This document shows positions 45,517-58,739 of a stretch of 64,000 nt of DNA, piece by piece. The stretch lies in the NCBI GenBank assembly GCA_951799425.1, contig OX637393.1, forward strand, positions 25,376,744 to 25,440,743, given 5' to 3'. Under the pieces are notes generated by a model. That model searched no databases. It was not told the origin of the DNA and worked only from the letters and a program-made list of their open reading frames with translations. The translations under genes were made by a program, and so were the position numbers. This stretch comes from Ilex aquifolium. Lineage: Eukaryota; Streptophyta; Magnoliopsida; Aquifoliales; Aquifoliaceae. Position 1 is the stretch's first letter. The number at the start of each line of letters is the position of its first letter.

Positions 45517-46265
45517 GTTATAACATAATCAATGCAAATAACACACTTAATCCACATAGACATTTAATCAAACGCCTTCAAGACACAAAATCATGTAAAT
45601 ACATAATGTGCCCAATTTCATCACAAATCTCAAGAAATCACAAGAAGTAATTTTTACATACCCAATTCATACTAGAATTGATTTTAATCTTTCTTAATAC
45701 CCATTTTTCACATTTCAAGTACTATATGTAAGTGCTAAACATGAGATTTCATCTCGAAAATCCTACCCGTTCCATATATATTCCGAGCATGTTATTACAT
45801 AATCAATGCAAATAACACACTTAATCCAAATAGGCATTTTATCAAACACCTTCAAGGCACAAAATTATGTAATACATATTATGCCCAAATAATCACATTT
45901 CTCAAGAAATTACAACAAGTGATTTCTACATACCCAATTCATACTAGAATTGATTTTAATCATTTTAATACACATGTTCCACATTTCAAGTACCATATGT
46001 AAGTGCTAAACATGAGATTTCATCTCTAACACCCTACCCTGTCTACATATATTCCAAGCATGTTATAACATAATCAATGCAAATAACACACTTAATCCAA
46101 ATAGGCATTTATCAAATACCTCAAAGGCACAAAATTATGTAACACATATTATGCCCAAATAATCAAATTTCTCAAGAAATCACAACAAGTGATTTCTATA
46201 TACCCAATTCATGCTAGAATTGATTTTAATCATTCTTAATACCCATTTTTCACATTTCAAGTACC
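45517..46265. repeat. ~274-bp tandem array in the 3' LTR of the old chromovirus
   Basis: GTTATAACATAATCAATGCA-type starts occur at 45517, 45791 and 46062 (periods 274 and 271); the third copy is partial. The partner LTR has the same array at 52121-52866, so it predates the insertion. Confidence 0.85.
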
Positions 46266-47229
46266 TATATTTTTCATGAATTTACCGACAAGTAAATTCT
46301 ATAAACTCAATTCATGCAAGATTTGTTTAGCATATTTTTATACCCATTTACCACACTTTATTTACACTAGGAGTACATTAAATAAGAGAATTCATCTTAA
46401 GTCAAGCTATCCATATCATATGGAACCCTAGGTTGAAAATAAACCTAATTAGGAAAGAACCCTACTTCTTGAAGAGTAAAACAACGGTAGGAAGCTCCAA
46501 GAACCCGAAACAAGCTCTAATCCAAGCTTTTCCCAAAATTTCGTCCTTGTAATTTCACCCAAATCCAACCTTTTTGGTTTGATTTTGTAGCCCTCGACAA
46601 GGAGAACAACTTTCGTTCTTGGCTTGAGTCGATTCAAGCAACGTAGAGGCGTAGATCGTAGAGAGAATGTGGAGCTTCTCTATTTTCTTTTGATTTTTTT
46701 GGATAATCTGAGGGTATGGGGAGAAATCTGATTTTTTCTCCTCTATTTATACCCTTTAAATGCTTGGTTCTCATCGCACCACACGTTCTCTATTCTCGGG
46801 TCCGATTTTGTCCTGTAACGATTAAATTTCGTCCCGATTCAAGTTCAAATATTTTTATATGAACTTCCATTAAATTATTTTTTCACTTTTAAAATTTTAT
46901 TTCATATCTCGTTGTTAGGTACGCGACACTCGATTACCTCGTAAAATGCAAAAAATCCGACTGTCTCATAATTCAACAAAAATTGACTGGGTAACTAGAT
47001 TTCGCCAGACGAATCCAACGGTGAGATCCGTTTAGTCATTCGAGTTCTAGAAAAATTTGGGGTTTTTAACCTGTACCGTAGTGGCAAATTACAATTTTAT
47101 CCGTTTTCACAAAAATTTAATTTTGCCCAGGTTTTACATTCTTCCCCCCTTAAAAAGAATTTCGTTTTTGAAATTCACACACACATGTACACTTAACCGC
47201 ATGCACATGCTACAAGTAGTATAATACTC

Positions 47230-48460
47230 ATGATCACAATAATGTACCTCCATCATCGAACAAGAATGAATAACTGGTACGTATGGTGTCCTCACGCTCC
47301 CATGTCGCCTCCTCCATGCCTCGGTGCTCCCACTACACCTTTACCAGACTCACGGTCTTGCCCTGCAAAACCTGCTCTTGGTTATCCATTATACGCACCG
47401 GTCCCTCCTTGAAGGTCTCATCTGCATCAACAATCAGCTCGCCCCAATCTACCACATGTGTCGGATCTGGGGTGTACTTCTGGAGCATGGAGACATGGAA
47501 CACCGCGTGAACACCCGATAAATTTGGCGGTAACGCCAATCGGTAAGCAACTGTACCAACCCTCTCGAGTACCTCGAACGGTTCGATAAATCTCGGCGAC
47601 AGCTTTCCTCGCTTCCTGAACCTGACCACTCCCCTCTTAGGCATCACCTTCAAGAAGACGTGATCTCCCACCTCAAACTTTAGAGGTCGCCGCCGTCTAT
47701 CGATGTAGCTCTTTTGTTGGCTCTGAGTCGTGATAAGACGTTTCTGTATCAATTCCACATTCTCTGAGGTGTCTCTAAACAAATTCGGACCTGTAGAGGG
47801 TCTTTCTCCAACCTCCGTCCAACAAATCGGAGAACGGCAAGGCCTCCGATAAAGTACCTCATAGGGTGCCATCTGTATGCTCGCCTGATAATTATTGTTG
47901 TATGCAAACTTCACTAAGGGTAAATGCTCTTCCCAGCTACCCTTGAGATCTGGGACACATGTCTATAGCATTTCCTCTAAAGTATGGATGGTCCTCTCTG
48001 ACTAACCTTCTGTCTAGGGATGAAAAGTTGTAGTTATCATCAACTATGTCCCCATGGCCTACTAGAAACTCTCTCAAAAATGGGCCGTGAACTTGGGATC
48101 CCGATCCGATACTATAGATACGGGCACCCCATGTAATCGGATTATCTCCCGTGTATACAATTTGCAGAATTTCTCTAGTGTGAAGGTCATCTGCACAGCC
48201 AAAAAGTGTGCCGACTTCATAAGCCAGTTCACTATCACTCACATCGCGTCATGTCCCCGCGATATCCGTGGCAAGTGGGTCACAAAATCCATCGTGACAT
48301 GCTCCCACTTCCACTCAGCCACCTCTAAAGGCTGGAGCAACCCTACTGGTCTCTGGTGCTCAGTCTTGACCTACTGACACATGAGACATCGACTAACGAA
48401 ATCTCCAACGTGCCTCTTCATCCCACTCCGGTAATACTGGCGACAAAGATCATGGTACAT
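47230..48460 (-). CDS. Integrase region of the old chromovirus (fossil)
   Basis: Recognised parts on the minus strand are [20 protein letters not shown] (end of the catalytic core), a GPF/Y-type module ([25 protein letters not shown]) and a chromodomain-like C-terminus ([14 protein letters not shown], then EEATWERED). Integrases of chromoviruses join element DNA to the host and the chromodomain may steer it to heterochromatin. It is a broken fossil. Confidence 0.8.
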
Positions 48461-48919
48461 CTTTGTGTCACCGGAATGTACAATAAAACGGGAACAATGA
48501 CACTCCCTAAGGATCTCTTCTCTCAGATCCGTAGACTAGGGAACCACAACCCTTCCTTTGAACCGAAGACTACCATCCGCATGAATGGCCCAGTTCTCGT
48601 CACCTGTACCCGACTGTACCCAATCCCTAATGGATAATATCTTTGTGTCTTGTCCCTAGGACTCATTTACTCTACTCAGTAGGGAAGACATACCCACCAA
48701 ACTCCCCAAAGTGCCCTGAGCCTGACCCCTGTAGTGCAACCCGAACTGTCCCACAGTCTCGAGCATCTGTCATTCCCGGGAAGCCACACTGGCCAAGACT
48801 CCCCGTGACTTCCGGCTGAGTGCATCAGCCACCACGTTTGCCTTACTAGGATGGTAGTATAAAGTGAAGTTGTAGTCCTCTAAATACTTCATCCACCTGT
48901 GTTGCCTCATATTGAGGTC

Positions 48920-49984
48920 CTACTGTGTAAAGATATACTTCAGACTCTTCTGGTCTGAAAACACCTCAAACTGCTCACCATACAAATAGTGGCGCCAAGC
49001 CTTCAAGGCAAAGACAATGGCCGCTAACTCCATGTCATGTGTGGGGTAGTTCTGCTCGTGACTCTTTAACTGCCGAGAACCATAAGCTACCACCTTCCTG
49101 GACTGCATCAATACACACCCAAGTCCATCCTTTAAGGCATCATAATACTCTGTGTATTTCTGTCCCCTTTCTAGGGCTATCAAAATAGGAGCTGAAGTAC
49201 GTCTCCCCTTCAACTTTTGGAATGCCCTTTCACACGAGTCATCCCACTGAAACTTGACCTCCTTTCGGGTCAATCTCGTCATAGGTGCAACTAGTCGGGA
49301 GAAGTCCTCAATGAACCTCCTATAATACCCCACCAATCCCAAGAAACTGCGTATCTCGAAGATTGTCTTCGGCCTCTCCCAACTCATAACCGCCTCAACC
49401 TTCTCCGGGTCAACTGACACACCCGTAGCCGACACCACGTGTCCCAAAAATTTTACCTCCGTAAGCCAAAATTCACACTTGCTGAACTTGGCGTACAACT
49501 GATGGTCCCTCAAGGTTTGGAGAACAACCCTCAAGTGACCCTCAAGCTTCTCCTCAGACTTGGAGTAGATTAAAATGTCATCAATAAAAACCACGAAAAA
49601 TTGATCTAGGTGGGGTTGGAACACCCTATGCATGAGATCCATGAATGCCGCAGGGACATTCGTTAATCCGAAAGGCATCACAGTGAACTCGAAATGCCCA
49701 TACCGCGTCCTAAATGTCGTCTTAGGGATATCTGCCTCCCTAATCTTCAATTGATGGTAACCCGTGCGTAGATTTATCTTGGAGTAGACCCGCACCCCTC
49801 TCAGTTGATCAAACAAATCATCAATATGCGGCAAATGGTATCTATTCTTGATAGTAACCCTATTCAACTGCCGGTAGTCTATGCATAGCCGAAAGGTCTT
49901 GTCCTTCTTCTTGGAAAATAACACCGGAGCACCCCAAGGTGAGGCACTTGGTCTAATGAAACTCATGTCCATCAATTCTTGCAA
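48920..49984 (-). CDS. Reverse transcriptase-RNase H region of the old chromovirus (fossil)
   Basis: 354 open codons. RT motifs in order: [32 protein letters not shown], the catalytic box [22 protein letters not shown]; the RNase H part follows ([33 protein letters not shown]). The motifs match Tekay/Del chromoviruses. Part of a fossil element. Confidence 0.9.
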   Translation of the reverse strand: MQELMDMSFIRPSASPWGAPVLFSKKKDKTFRLCIDYRQLNRVTIKNRYHLPHIDDLFDQLRGVRVYSKINLRTGYHQLKIREADIPKTTFRTRYGHFEFTVMPFGLTNVPAAFMDLMHRVFQPHLDQFFVVFIDDILIYSKSEEKLEGHLRVVLQTLRDHQLYAKFSKCEFWLTEVKFLGHVVSATGVSVDPEKVEAVMSWERPKTIFEIRSFLGLVGYYRRFIEDFSRLVAPMTRLTRKEVKFQWDDSCERAFQKLKGRRTSAPILIALERGQKYTEYYDALKDGLGCVLMQSRKVVAYGSRQLKSHEQNYPTHDMELAAIVFALKAWRHYLYGEQFEVFSDQKSLKYIFTQ

Positions 49985-50222
49985 TTGGACCTTGAGTTCT
50001 TACAACTCTACAGGTGCCATTCTATGTGAAGTCATAGAAATGGGCGATGTACCGGGGTGCAACTCAATAGTGAAGCCTACATCCCTATGTGGAGGTAGTC
50101 CTGGTAATTCGTCCGAAATAATGTTCTCTTACTCACAAACCACCCGAGGTAACTCATGTCTCGCCTCGTCCTCTAGGGTAAGGCTCGCAAGTCTGCCCAT
50201 CAATTGCCTGTGCCAACGGGAA

Positions 50223-50510
50223 TCATACATTACTTGGGGGTAAAACATCATGTTTCTCCCCCTGAAATCTAAAGCAAAAACCCTCCGGTGTGTAGGCAGT
50301 GACCCTCTTTCGATCATAATCGATGATCACACAGTGTGCCGTCAACCAATCCATCCCAAGGATGACATCAAACTGTGACATGTACATAACCCTAAGGTCC
50401 ACAGTGAGTAGAATCCTCAAGATCTCTAGCTCACAAACCTGACATATCTGATCAATGCATTCCCTAACTCCTAGGGGCGAACTCACAGGCAATGACATTT
50501 CAAATAGCAA
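50223..50510 (-). CDS. Protease-region fragment of the old chromovirus (fossil)
   Basis: It contains FDVILGMDWLTAHCVIIDYD and TPEGFCFRFQGE, the C-terminal part of a chromovirus aspartic protease. Confidence 0.7.
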   Translation of the reverse strand: MLFEMSLPVSSPLGVRECIDQICQVCELEILRILLTVDLRVMYMSQFDVILGMDWLTAHCVIIDYDRKRVTAYTPEGFCFRFQGEKHDVLPPSNV

Positions 50511-50846
50511 TAGAGCACTAACTTAGTATCCCAAGGTAGGGATCAAAGTCATAACATTGAGATTTCTCTCATTGTCTCACTAGTAGTGCGTGTGCCACTT
50601 ACTAGTAGGCATCTACACCCTGAACCATCCTGTTCCTTTTCTTTTTTCGACCCCCAAAGTTATGTTCTCTAACCCTAGTGTCCCTTTTCCATATACATTT
50701 AACCATGCATATTATTCACATAACACATAACATGTAACATTTAAGGCACATAACATGTAGCATTTAAAGCGCATAATATGTAATGTTCAATGGATACAAT
50801 GGTCTAAACCCATGCCCCACAAGCCCTAGGTAAATCGAGAACCTAA

Positions 50847-50858
50847 GCTCTGATACCA
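50847..50858 (-). other. Primer-binding site of the old chromovirus
   Basis: The complement reads TGGTATCAGAGC, matching the 3' end of plant initiator tRNA-Met, three bases inside the 5' LTR edge (50862). Confidence 0.9.
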
Positions 50859-50861
50859 AGC

Positions 50862-53742
50862 TGTTACGCCCCAAAATTTGGGTGTCCGTAATTACCCCTT
50901 GATCATCCATCAACCTGCAAAATACTCGTGGATACCGTGTAACTCGATACCACGCTGTTATGCACCATTTACCGGGATCCATAACTTAACAAAATTCGGG
51001 CAAAGTCTCCTTTGTACGGGGAGCTCTAGCCAAAACACAACATGTGCAATCATACAACATTGACCATACCGGGTCCATTTATCCATACTCATATAATAAT
51101 ATATAATTTTACATTAAACATAGTCCATATGAGTTTGATTATAATCCTTTACACACATTACATGCCCAAAAACTAATTGACATCTTAGTTTTATAAAAAC
51201 ATAGTTTAAAAGCCACATTTCAGCTTTTCTTCATCAATGAGGGCTCAGATGAGAGCCATCCACAGGCTCATGTCTCGCACCTGAAATATTGTACTCATAA
51301 AGGGTGAGCCACGCTCAATAGGATATCTCCTAAATAGACTACTCCCAAACCTAGATGCATATGAAATGTTCACATATAATTCATAAGCAATAATCACTCC
51401 ATTCAAGAATATACAATTCAACAATGGAATCCTCAATACCATGTCATGATATGAGATGAGACTCACACATGCAACTCAACCCGAGCCCTTACCGGCTCCC
51501 ATAACACATGCAATGCCATGAGTATAAAACTGGACATTCCAAGATCTCGCCATTGATGTTGTAAATCCAATGACCTTTTAAAATAAACCATGTTTCTTTG
51601 TTGGGTAGCAGGATTTGGGTGTCTCACCGCCGGTTCCGCACACCGATACACTTTTTTGGACTTTCACCGACGGAATTGTATAAACCAGTAACCGGGTCTT
51701 GCACGCGAGGGAGAATCTAGCTCTACTTGCTATACCCGACACAAATTTTTCATGCAACCCATGCGAATCTATCGAACCTTGATCCAACTATACCGAGCCC
51801 ACTTATCAACCACCAAGAATGGTGTTTGATCCAACAACATGCACACACACCACAATCATGTCAATTGCCCACGAATGTGATGTTACCCGTGGAATATGCA
51901 AATGTAATGAACATTGCATTTCATATACTTATGCAACCAAGATTTCAATTGAAATTACAATACCATGTTCAATATGTTATGAGCACATTATGAACAATTT
52001 AATATCCAACAACCTTTTCCATGGTAAATTACATCATAAGCATATAACCACTATCAACAACCTCAATGTCAATATATCATATGTATATATCAACATTTTT
52101 CAACCTCAAATTTCAAGCATGTTATAACATAATCAATGCAAATAACACACTTAATCCACATACACATTTAATCAAACACCTTCAAGGCACCAAATCATGA
52201 AAATACATAATGTGCTCAATTTCAACACAAATCTCAAGAAATCACAACAAGTGATTTCTACATACCCAATTCATGCTAGAATTGATTTTAATCTTTCTTA
52301 ATACCCATTTTCCACATTTCAAGTACCATAGGTAAGTGCTAAACATGAGATTTCATCTCCAACACCCTACCCTTTCCATATATATTTCAAGCATGTTATA
52401 ACATAATCAATGCAAATAACACACTTAATCCAAATAGGCATTTTATCAAACACCTTCAAGGCACAAAATTATGTAACACATATTATGCCCAAATAATCAC
52501 ATTTCTCAAGAAATCACAACAAGTGATTTCTACACACCCAATTCATACTAGAATTGATTTTAATCATTCTTAATACCCATTTTCCACATTTCAAGTACCA
52601 TAGGTAAGTGCCAAACATGAGATTTCATCTCTAACATCCTACCCTTTCTATATATATATTCCAAGCATGTTATAATATAATTAATGCAAATAACACACTT
52701 AATCCAAATAGGCATTTTATCAAACACCTTTAAATTACAAAATTATGTAACACATATTATGCCCAAATAATCACATTTCTCAAGAAATCACAACAAGTGA
52801 TTTCTACATACCCAATTCATACTAGAATTGATTTTAATCATACCCATTTTCCACATTTCAAGTACCTATATTTTTCATAAATTTACCAAACAAGTAAATT
52901 GTACAAATCCAATTCATGCAAGATTGGTTTAGCATATTTTTATACCCATTTTCCACACTTTATTTACACTAGGAATATATTAAACAAGAGAATTCATCTC
53001 AAGTCATGGTACCCATATCATATGGAACCCTAGGTTGAAAATAAATCTAATTAGGAAAAGAACCCTACCTCTTGAACAGTAAAACAACGATAGGAAGCTC
53101 CAAGAACCCGAAACAAGCTCTAATCCAAGCTTTTCTCAAAATCTCATCCTTGTAACTTCACCCAAATCTAACCTTCTTGGTATGGTTTTGTAGCCCTCGA
53201 TGAGGAGAACATCTTTCGTTCTTGGCTTGCGTTGATTCGAACAACGTAGAGACATAGATCTTAGAGAGAAGGTGGAGCTTCCCTCTCTTCTTTTGATTTT
53301 TTTGGATAATCTGATGGGTATGGGGAGAAATCTGATTTTTCTGCTCTATTTATACCCTTTAAAAGCTTGGTCCTCATCACGTCACACATTCCTCGTTCCC
53401 AGGCCAGATTTCGTTCCGAAACGATTAAATTTCGTTCCGGTTCAAGTTCAAAATATTTTTATATGAAATTTATTTAAATTATTTTTAAAATTTTTAAATT
53501 TTATTCCATATCTCATTTTTAGGTCACGCGACACTCGATCGTCTCGTGAAACGTAAAAAATCTGACTGTCTCTGAATTTAACGAAAATTGATTGGGTAAC
53601 TAGATTGCGCGAGACGAATCCAACGGTGAAGTCCGTTTAGTCATTCGAGTTCTATAAAAATTTGAGTTTTCAACCCGTACTGTAATGATAAATTACCGTT
53701 TTACCATTTTTCACAAAAATTCAAATTTACCCAGATTTTACA
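50862..53742 (-). repeat. 5' LTR of the old chromovirus
   Basis: TGTTACGCCCC... to ...CAGATTTTACA, 2,881 bp, with a TATA box (complement TATTTATA, 53347-53354) and a ~274-bp tandem array at 52121-52866 (starts at 52121, 52395, 52669). Confidence 0.88.
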
Positions 53743-55713
53743 ACCAAAGATGGGGGTTGGGAAGGACCCTTTTTAAAAGAAAACCTCCATTAACATGCTA
53801 GAAGTAGGACAATAAAAAACCCCCAGGAAAAAGGTTGACTTAGGTGAGGATAGGTCAATGGATGATGAAAAATCAAGGTGGAAGGAGGACGATTCGCCCT
53901 TGGATGATTCATCAGAGGAGGACTCTATGGCTGAGCTGCATATATTGTCGGGACTCCAGGAGTAGCTCAACGTGGTCAAGAACGGTCTATGTCCCTGGTG
54001 AAAATCTTTTTACGGGATCATTTCAGAACATGAAGTTATCAAGGAGGAACGAGTTGAGTAGTCCAATAGGCCACGGAAGAAATGGCACTTCAAGGGAGCC
54101 CACTAGGAAAGGCTAGATGAGTGGCCGCTGCCTAATCAAGGTTAGGTGGATCGTCCAATCAAGTTTACGAGGCTGAGCTACAGAGGGTATGGTAAAGACA
54201 TACCAAAGCCTTCAAAGGTTTGGCTAGGACCTAAGTATGAGGAATATGCCACTAGGTTAGTGCCCGATCAGCCTATTGGAGCTAAGGTTATCAAGGCCGA
54301 CCAAGGGTGGTGAAACTAGTCGAACCACTCGAGTGCCATTGTTTCGTAGCCCAACACCCAAAATTCTCACAGTACCATCAACCTCGGTCATTGTCGAGGT
54401 CACAGATGTATACGGAGCAGCGTATACAGATAGTGTTATACATGTGAGAAAAAAGAAGAAAAACTTCAAGCTCGGCAGGCCTGAGAGACATTCTAGTGAC
54501 ATGAGCCCGAGATTGGAGTGATGAGATCCCAATTTGGGGTATCTTTGCCTTCGCAACATCCAATGGCCTCAAAGAAGGCCATGACTAAGGAGAAAATGAA
54601 GAAGAAGATAGAGCCTAAGCCCTTACCCGAGGAGAGTCTCGAGCAGCCAAAGGTAAAAAGGGTGGTGGAACGAATGAGATTGTGTTCAATATCCCTCTGG
54701 AGACTTGTAAGAGAGGAAATAAAAAGAATACTATAGACCCCATTGATGGAGATGATAGTGACGTAGATGACTCCATCCAATTTGGCACTTTAGGGGCAGC
54801 GGTATCTATCAATGCTCTTGGGTTGTTGTCAACGTCATTCAAGATTCAAGGACCCCAAGCCAAATATCTGGAAGTAAATTTCGAAGACACGGGGACCCTA
54901 AGGTCAATTTTCTTGGACAAAGATGAAACATCTAGGTGCCAAAAAAAGAGTTCTCTCGAGAAAAATCCGATCCACGAAGAAAGGGCAAACAAAGTTGCAT
55001 TTTCCAGCAGCATGAAGGGTTAGCCATTTAGTAGACCTACAAGGTCCATGATGCAACATTTGAAGCCACTGCACATCCGGGCACACCTAGAAGGAAAACC
55101 TTTTAATAGAGTCTTGGTGGATAATGGCGCAATCGTCAACATTCTTCCTATAACAACTATGACGAAGCTTGGGAGAAAAGAAAAAGATCTAGTCCACACA
55201 GATTTAATTATGAATGGGTTCACATGAGGAGTCAACAAGACTGTGGGAGTCCTACCCGTTGAATTGATTGTCAGCAGCAAGACTAACATTACACCATTCT
55301 TTGTGATTGATACAATGACGTCCTACAATGCTCTATTGGGACGGGACTAGATCCATTTGAGTGAGTGTATTCCATCAACTCTCCATCAGTATATGGTGTT
55401 GTGGAGTCTAGGAGATTTTGAGGTGGTGGAAGCAGATCAAACGCCCTTTGTGGTGGATGTTCACATGGCCAATGCTTGGCTCTACAAAGAAGGGATAGGG
55501 CTGATAAACTTTCCATGATAGGATAAGTATGGAAAGCCAAAGGAAGTTATGTATTAGACCGACTTAAGGTCCAACAAGATCCTTCAGATGGAGGAGGAGG
55601 TCGTTCGACCCAATAATGTGCAAAGACCAAACGACATAGAAGAACCTGAAAGCCAGGTTGATGATGTAGCTCGACAACATTAAGTAAAGGAGGTAGGTCG
55701 TAAGAGCCTATCT
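53743..55713 (+). other. Second visible piece of the Tat-lineage element
   Basis: It continues gag in sense across the inserted chromovirus, then a long poorly conserved spacer, then the protease (LHIRAHLEGKPFNRVLVDNG at about 55065-55127). It ends at TATCT before the next LTR at 55714. Confidence 0.75.
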
Positions 55714-58610
55714 TGTGACGCCCCAATCTCCGGGGGTCCTATATTAACCGTTGACCACCCGTCAACCCGCGGAAATACCCATGGATGTCACTCAACCTAA
55801 CACCACGGTAGTAGCATCCCCTTAACCGGGATCTTAATTCACAATTGTTAACCGGATTCGATTATTCATTTGGGTTCAACCAATATTCAATATACCATGA
55901 TTTATACTCCCTTATAGTCCATTTACATCATTGGAGGGAAAGGAAACGTAGATTGAAAATAGGGCGAAGCAGTGTGAAAATCTAAAAATTTTGAAGAGAG
56001 TACCGGTACCCAGTACCGGTACCATTCAGTACCGGTACCCGGTACCGGTACTGTCAACCCACTGGAAAGGGGGTACCGGTACCCGGTACCGGTACTGTCA
56101 ACCCACTGGAAAGAGGCTACCGGTATCCAGTACCGGTACCATTCAGTACCGGTACCCAGTACCGGTACTCTCTGCCCAGTTTTGCCATTTTCAACCATTT
56201 TTCATTTTCAATCCATTCAAAACCCTTCCCAATTCATCAAATACATGTTTGACAAGGATTTCCATATAATACATAACTTATACAAGTTCCATTACAGTTC
56301 ATTCCATAATTTACACATCAAAATGGAATTTTAAGAAAAGTTTTACAACACTCAAACCAAGGCCACAAGCCGGCCCCCTTCATGCTTGATGCTCTCCAAG
56401 TGAGCCATCCGCCGGTGCAAAACCCACACCTGAAATGTTTTTCCCATAAAGGGTGAGCCACGCTCAATAAGAAATCCTCCTACAGAGGCTACTCCCCAAC
56501 CTAAGTGCATATGAATTGTGCACATGCAACAATCAACAAACATCAACCAATCCAACAAGAGTATACACTACTATGTTAGAGTGCACCATGCTATGCCATG
56601 CCAAGATATGAGATGGAACTCACTCATGAACCTTAAACCGAGCGTTTACCGGCTCCCACCACACAATGCAAAAGCCAATGTGTATGAACCCGTCTATTGA
56701 CGGAAAAACCCTCCCAATGATCGTTTGAATTAAAAGTTAGGTCTTTTTAAAAACCCAATCATTGTTTGAGGCTACCCATTGAATGGGTGTTTTTATACAA
56801 CAAAATCTTGTGTCTTCCTGGGCAACGGATTTTGGAATCGCACCGCCGGCTCCGTGGGCCTATCTACACTTTTTGGACTTGCACCATAGGAGTGTATGAA
56901 CCAGTGGTTCCGGGTTTTTCACCCGAGGGAGTGTCTAGCCCTACTTGCTTTACCCGACACAAGTTTTCCTTATGCAATGCAACCGTGCAACTCAGTCGGA
57001 TCTTCGATCCCGACTTTCCCGAGTTCACATACAAACCACCAAGATTTGGTGTTTGATCCACAACCCATGCACACACCCACACTCATGCCTACGACCCATG
57101 AATGCGATGTCAACTCACCCACACACACTCATGTCTTATAACCATGAATGTGATGTACCCATGAGAATGCAATGTAGTGTACCCTTGCATCTTCTCCACA
57201 TGTTCAATATGTATGAATGCCATATGAACAACTCAACAATAAATCTACATATCCATGGTACTTCATATCATAAGCATATGCATATAAATACCATAATTCA
57301 ACACTTTGTCAACACCTCGTAAGCATGTGTATATCAACATTTTCCTTAATCACAATATCTAAGCATGTTATACATAGTTCATGCAAAACATACTTAACAT
57401 TTTCGTCAAAGCATTTACTCAACACCTTCAAGGCATCCAAGATCATGTAATCACATAATATACTCAAAATTCATCATAAAACTCAAGAAATCATATTAAT
57501 TGATTTCTACACAATTATACCAAGATAGAATTCGTTCTACCCATAACATAACCTCATATGTCATAATTTCTCAAGAAATTATCAACAACCATTCCTAAAT
57601 GTCCATTTCATTTAGGAATTCACTTTACCCAATTTCCCATGTCAATTTTCCTTTAACTTTTTATTAAATTTACCCATCAAGTAAATTTATATACCCATTT
57701 CATACCAACCTTGCTTAGCACATTTGGTACTCATTTCCCACACATGAAATGCATTAGTGGTACATTAAACTAGAGAATGTGATTTAAATCATGCTACCCA
57801 TTCTCAATACCCATTTCACCCAAATAACCACAATAGGCAAGTGATACATATATATATACACCTACCCATTCCATATAACCCTCCTAGGTTGGAAATAAAC
57901 CTAAGTAGGAAGAAAACCCTACCTCTTGTAGCGTGTAGAATCGCCGTGGGAAGCTCCTAGAACTCAAAGCAAGCTTGAATCCTCCACTTCTAAATTTTCG
58001 GCCTCCCAACGTTCGGTGAAAGCCGTTGTTTTTGATGTCCACGCGTAGCCCTCGTCGAGTAGAACAATCTTTGTTCTTGGCCCAAGTGGATTCGAGCTCT
58101 ATAATGGAGTAGATCGTAGAGAGAAGTTTTGGAGAACCCTCACTCTCTCTCTCCTTTCTATCGGCTGAGCAATGAGCAATTATGTGGGAAAAATTAGATT
58201 TTCCCCCTATTTATATTTTTAGAATACTTGGCCCACAATTGGCCACACGCCCCTTTTAATTCCGGGTTCGTTTTAATCCCGAAACGATTAAATTTCGCTC
58301 CGGTTCGAGTTCAAAATATTTTTATTTTAACTTGTCTCTAATATTTCCCCAAACTTGGAAATTTTATAAAAATTTCGTGTACAGGGTCACCCGGGGTCCG
58401 CTCGTCTCGTAAAACGCAAAAAATCCGACTATCTCGGAATTCAACGAAATTTGACGTGGTAACTAGATTTCACGAGACGAATCCAACGGTGAAATCCGTT
58501 TCGTCATCCGAGATCTAGAAAAATTCAGTTTTTTTTTTTCTACTAGTACCGAAGTGGCAATTCACCTATTGCCCTTGTTCGTCAAAGTTTAAATTTTCCG
58601 GAGTTTCACA
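55714..58610 (-). repeat. 3' LTR of the young chromovirus
   Basis: TGTGACGCCCC...GGAGTTTCACA. TATA box complement at 58208-58215. The matching region of the 274-bp array in the older element is single-copy here. Confidence 0.9.
56001..56170. repeat. Minisatellite with palindromic core GTACCGGTAC (3' LTR copy)
   Basis: Alternating TACCGGTACC cores and short spacers (CATTCA; TGTCAACCCACTGGAAAG). It is 29 bp shorter than the partner array at 62818-63015. Confidence 0.9.
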
Positions 58611-58739
58611 TTCTTCCCCCCTTAAAAGAATTTCGTCCCCGAAATTCACGAACACCTACACACTTAACCGCATGCATATGTAACAAGTAATAGTATACTT
58701 GAAGTTGGTAAAAAAAAATTGTATTTCCATCCTAGAATA

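Larger units (their letters stand above)
41835..47138 (-). repeat. 3' LTR of the old chromovirus (with nested solo LTR)
   Basis: It starts on the plus strand at TGTGACATCC and ends at GTTTTACA, followed by the polypurine tract (complement TTCTTCCCCCC, from 47139). It contains the solo LTR at 42657-45071 and a ~274-bp tandem array at 45517-46265. Confidence 0.85.
41835..53742 (-). mobile_element. Old Tekay/Del-type chromovirus (Ty3/gypsy) with both LTRs
   Basis: Minus strand. 5' LTR 50862-53742 (2,881 bp), primer site 50847-50858, internal part 47139-50861, 3' LTR 41835-47138 (about 2,884 bp without a nested solo LTR). The flanks GCCAA (41830-41834) and ACCAA (53743-53747) form a worn 5-bp TSD. 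Parts: protease about 50223-50510, reverse transcriptase and RNase H 48920-49984, integrase with chromodomain-like end about 47230-48460. Gag was not recognised. The first ~420 bp of the two LTRs differ at about a tenth of sites by eye, mostly C/T and G/A, suggesting an age of several million years. It looks broken, with several breaks. Confidence 0.88.
40224..55713 (+). mobile_element. Tat-lineage Ty3/gypsy fossil, interrupted by a chromovirus
   Basis: Visible pieces 40224-41834 and 53743-55713 read in plus orientation. Parts: a leader with TGGCATGCCCGGTGGGACC (40224-40242), which fits the primer-site region of Tat-type elements; a gag start MANTRG (40257); a gag core about 40880-41550 (FRWYIDLWPNSV, HVQFYRTKPQVAMAEL); and an aspartic protease about 55045-55535 with VLVDNGAIVNILP and YNALLGRD. 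Gag resumes across the inserted chromovirus with matching sense (...GKPK|MGVGKDPF). A second chromovirus enters at 55714, so the remainder lies beyond the window. It is an old, broken copy with many breaks. Confidence 0.8.

Noticed and set aside
55923-56269. Tyr/Arg/Pro/Val-rich frames over the GTACCGGTAC array
   Set aside because: Products of a palindromic minisatellite, similar on both strands.
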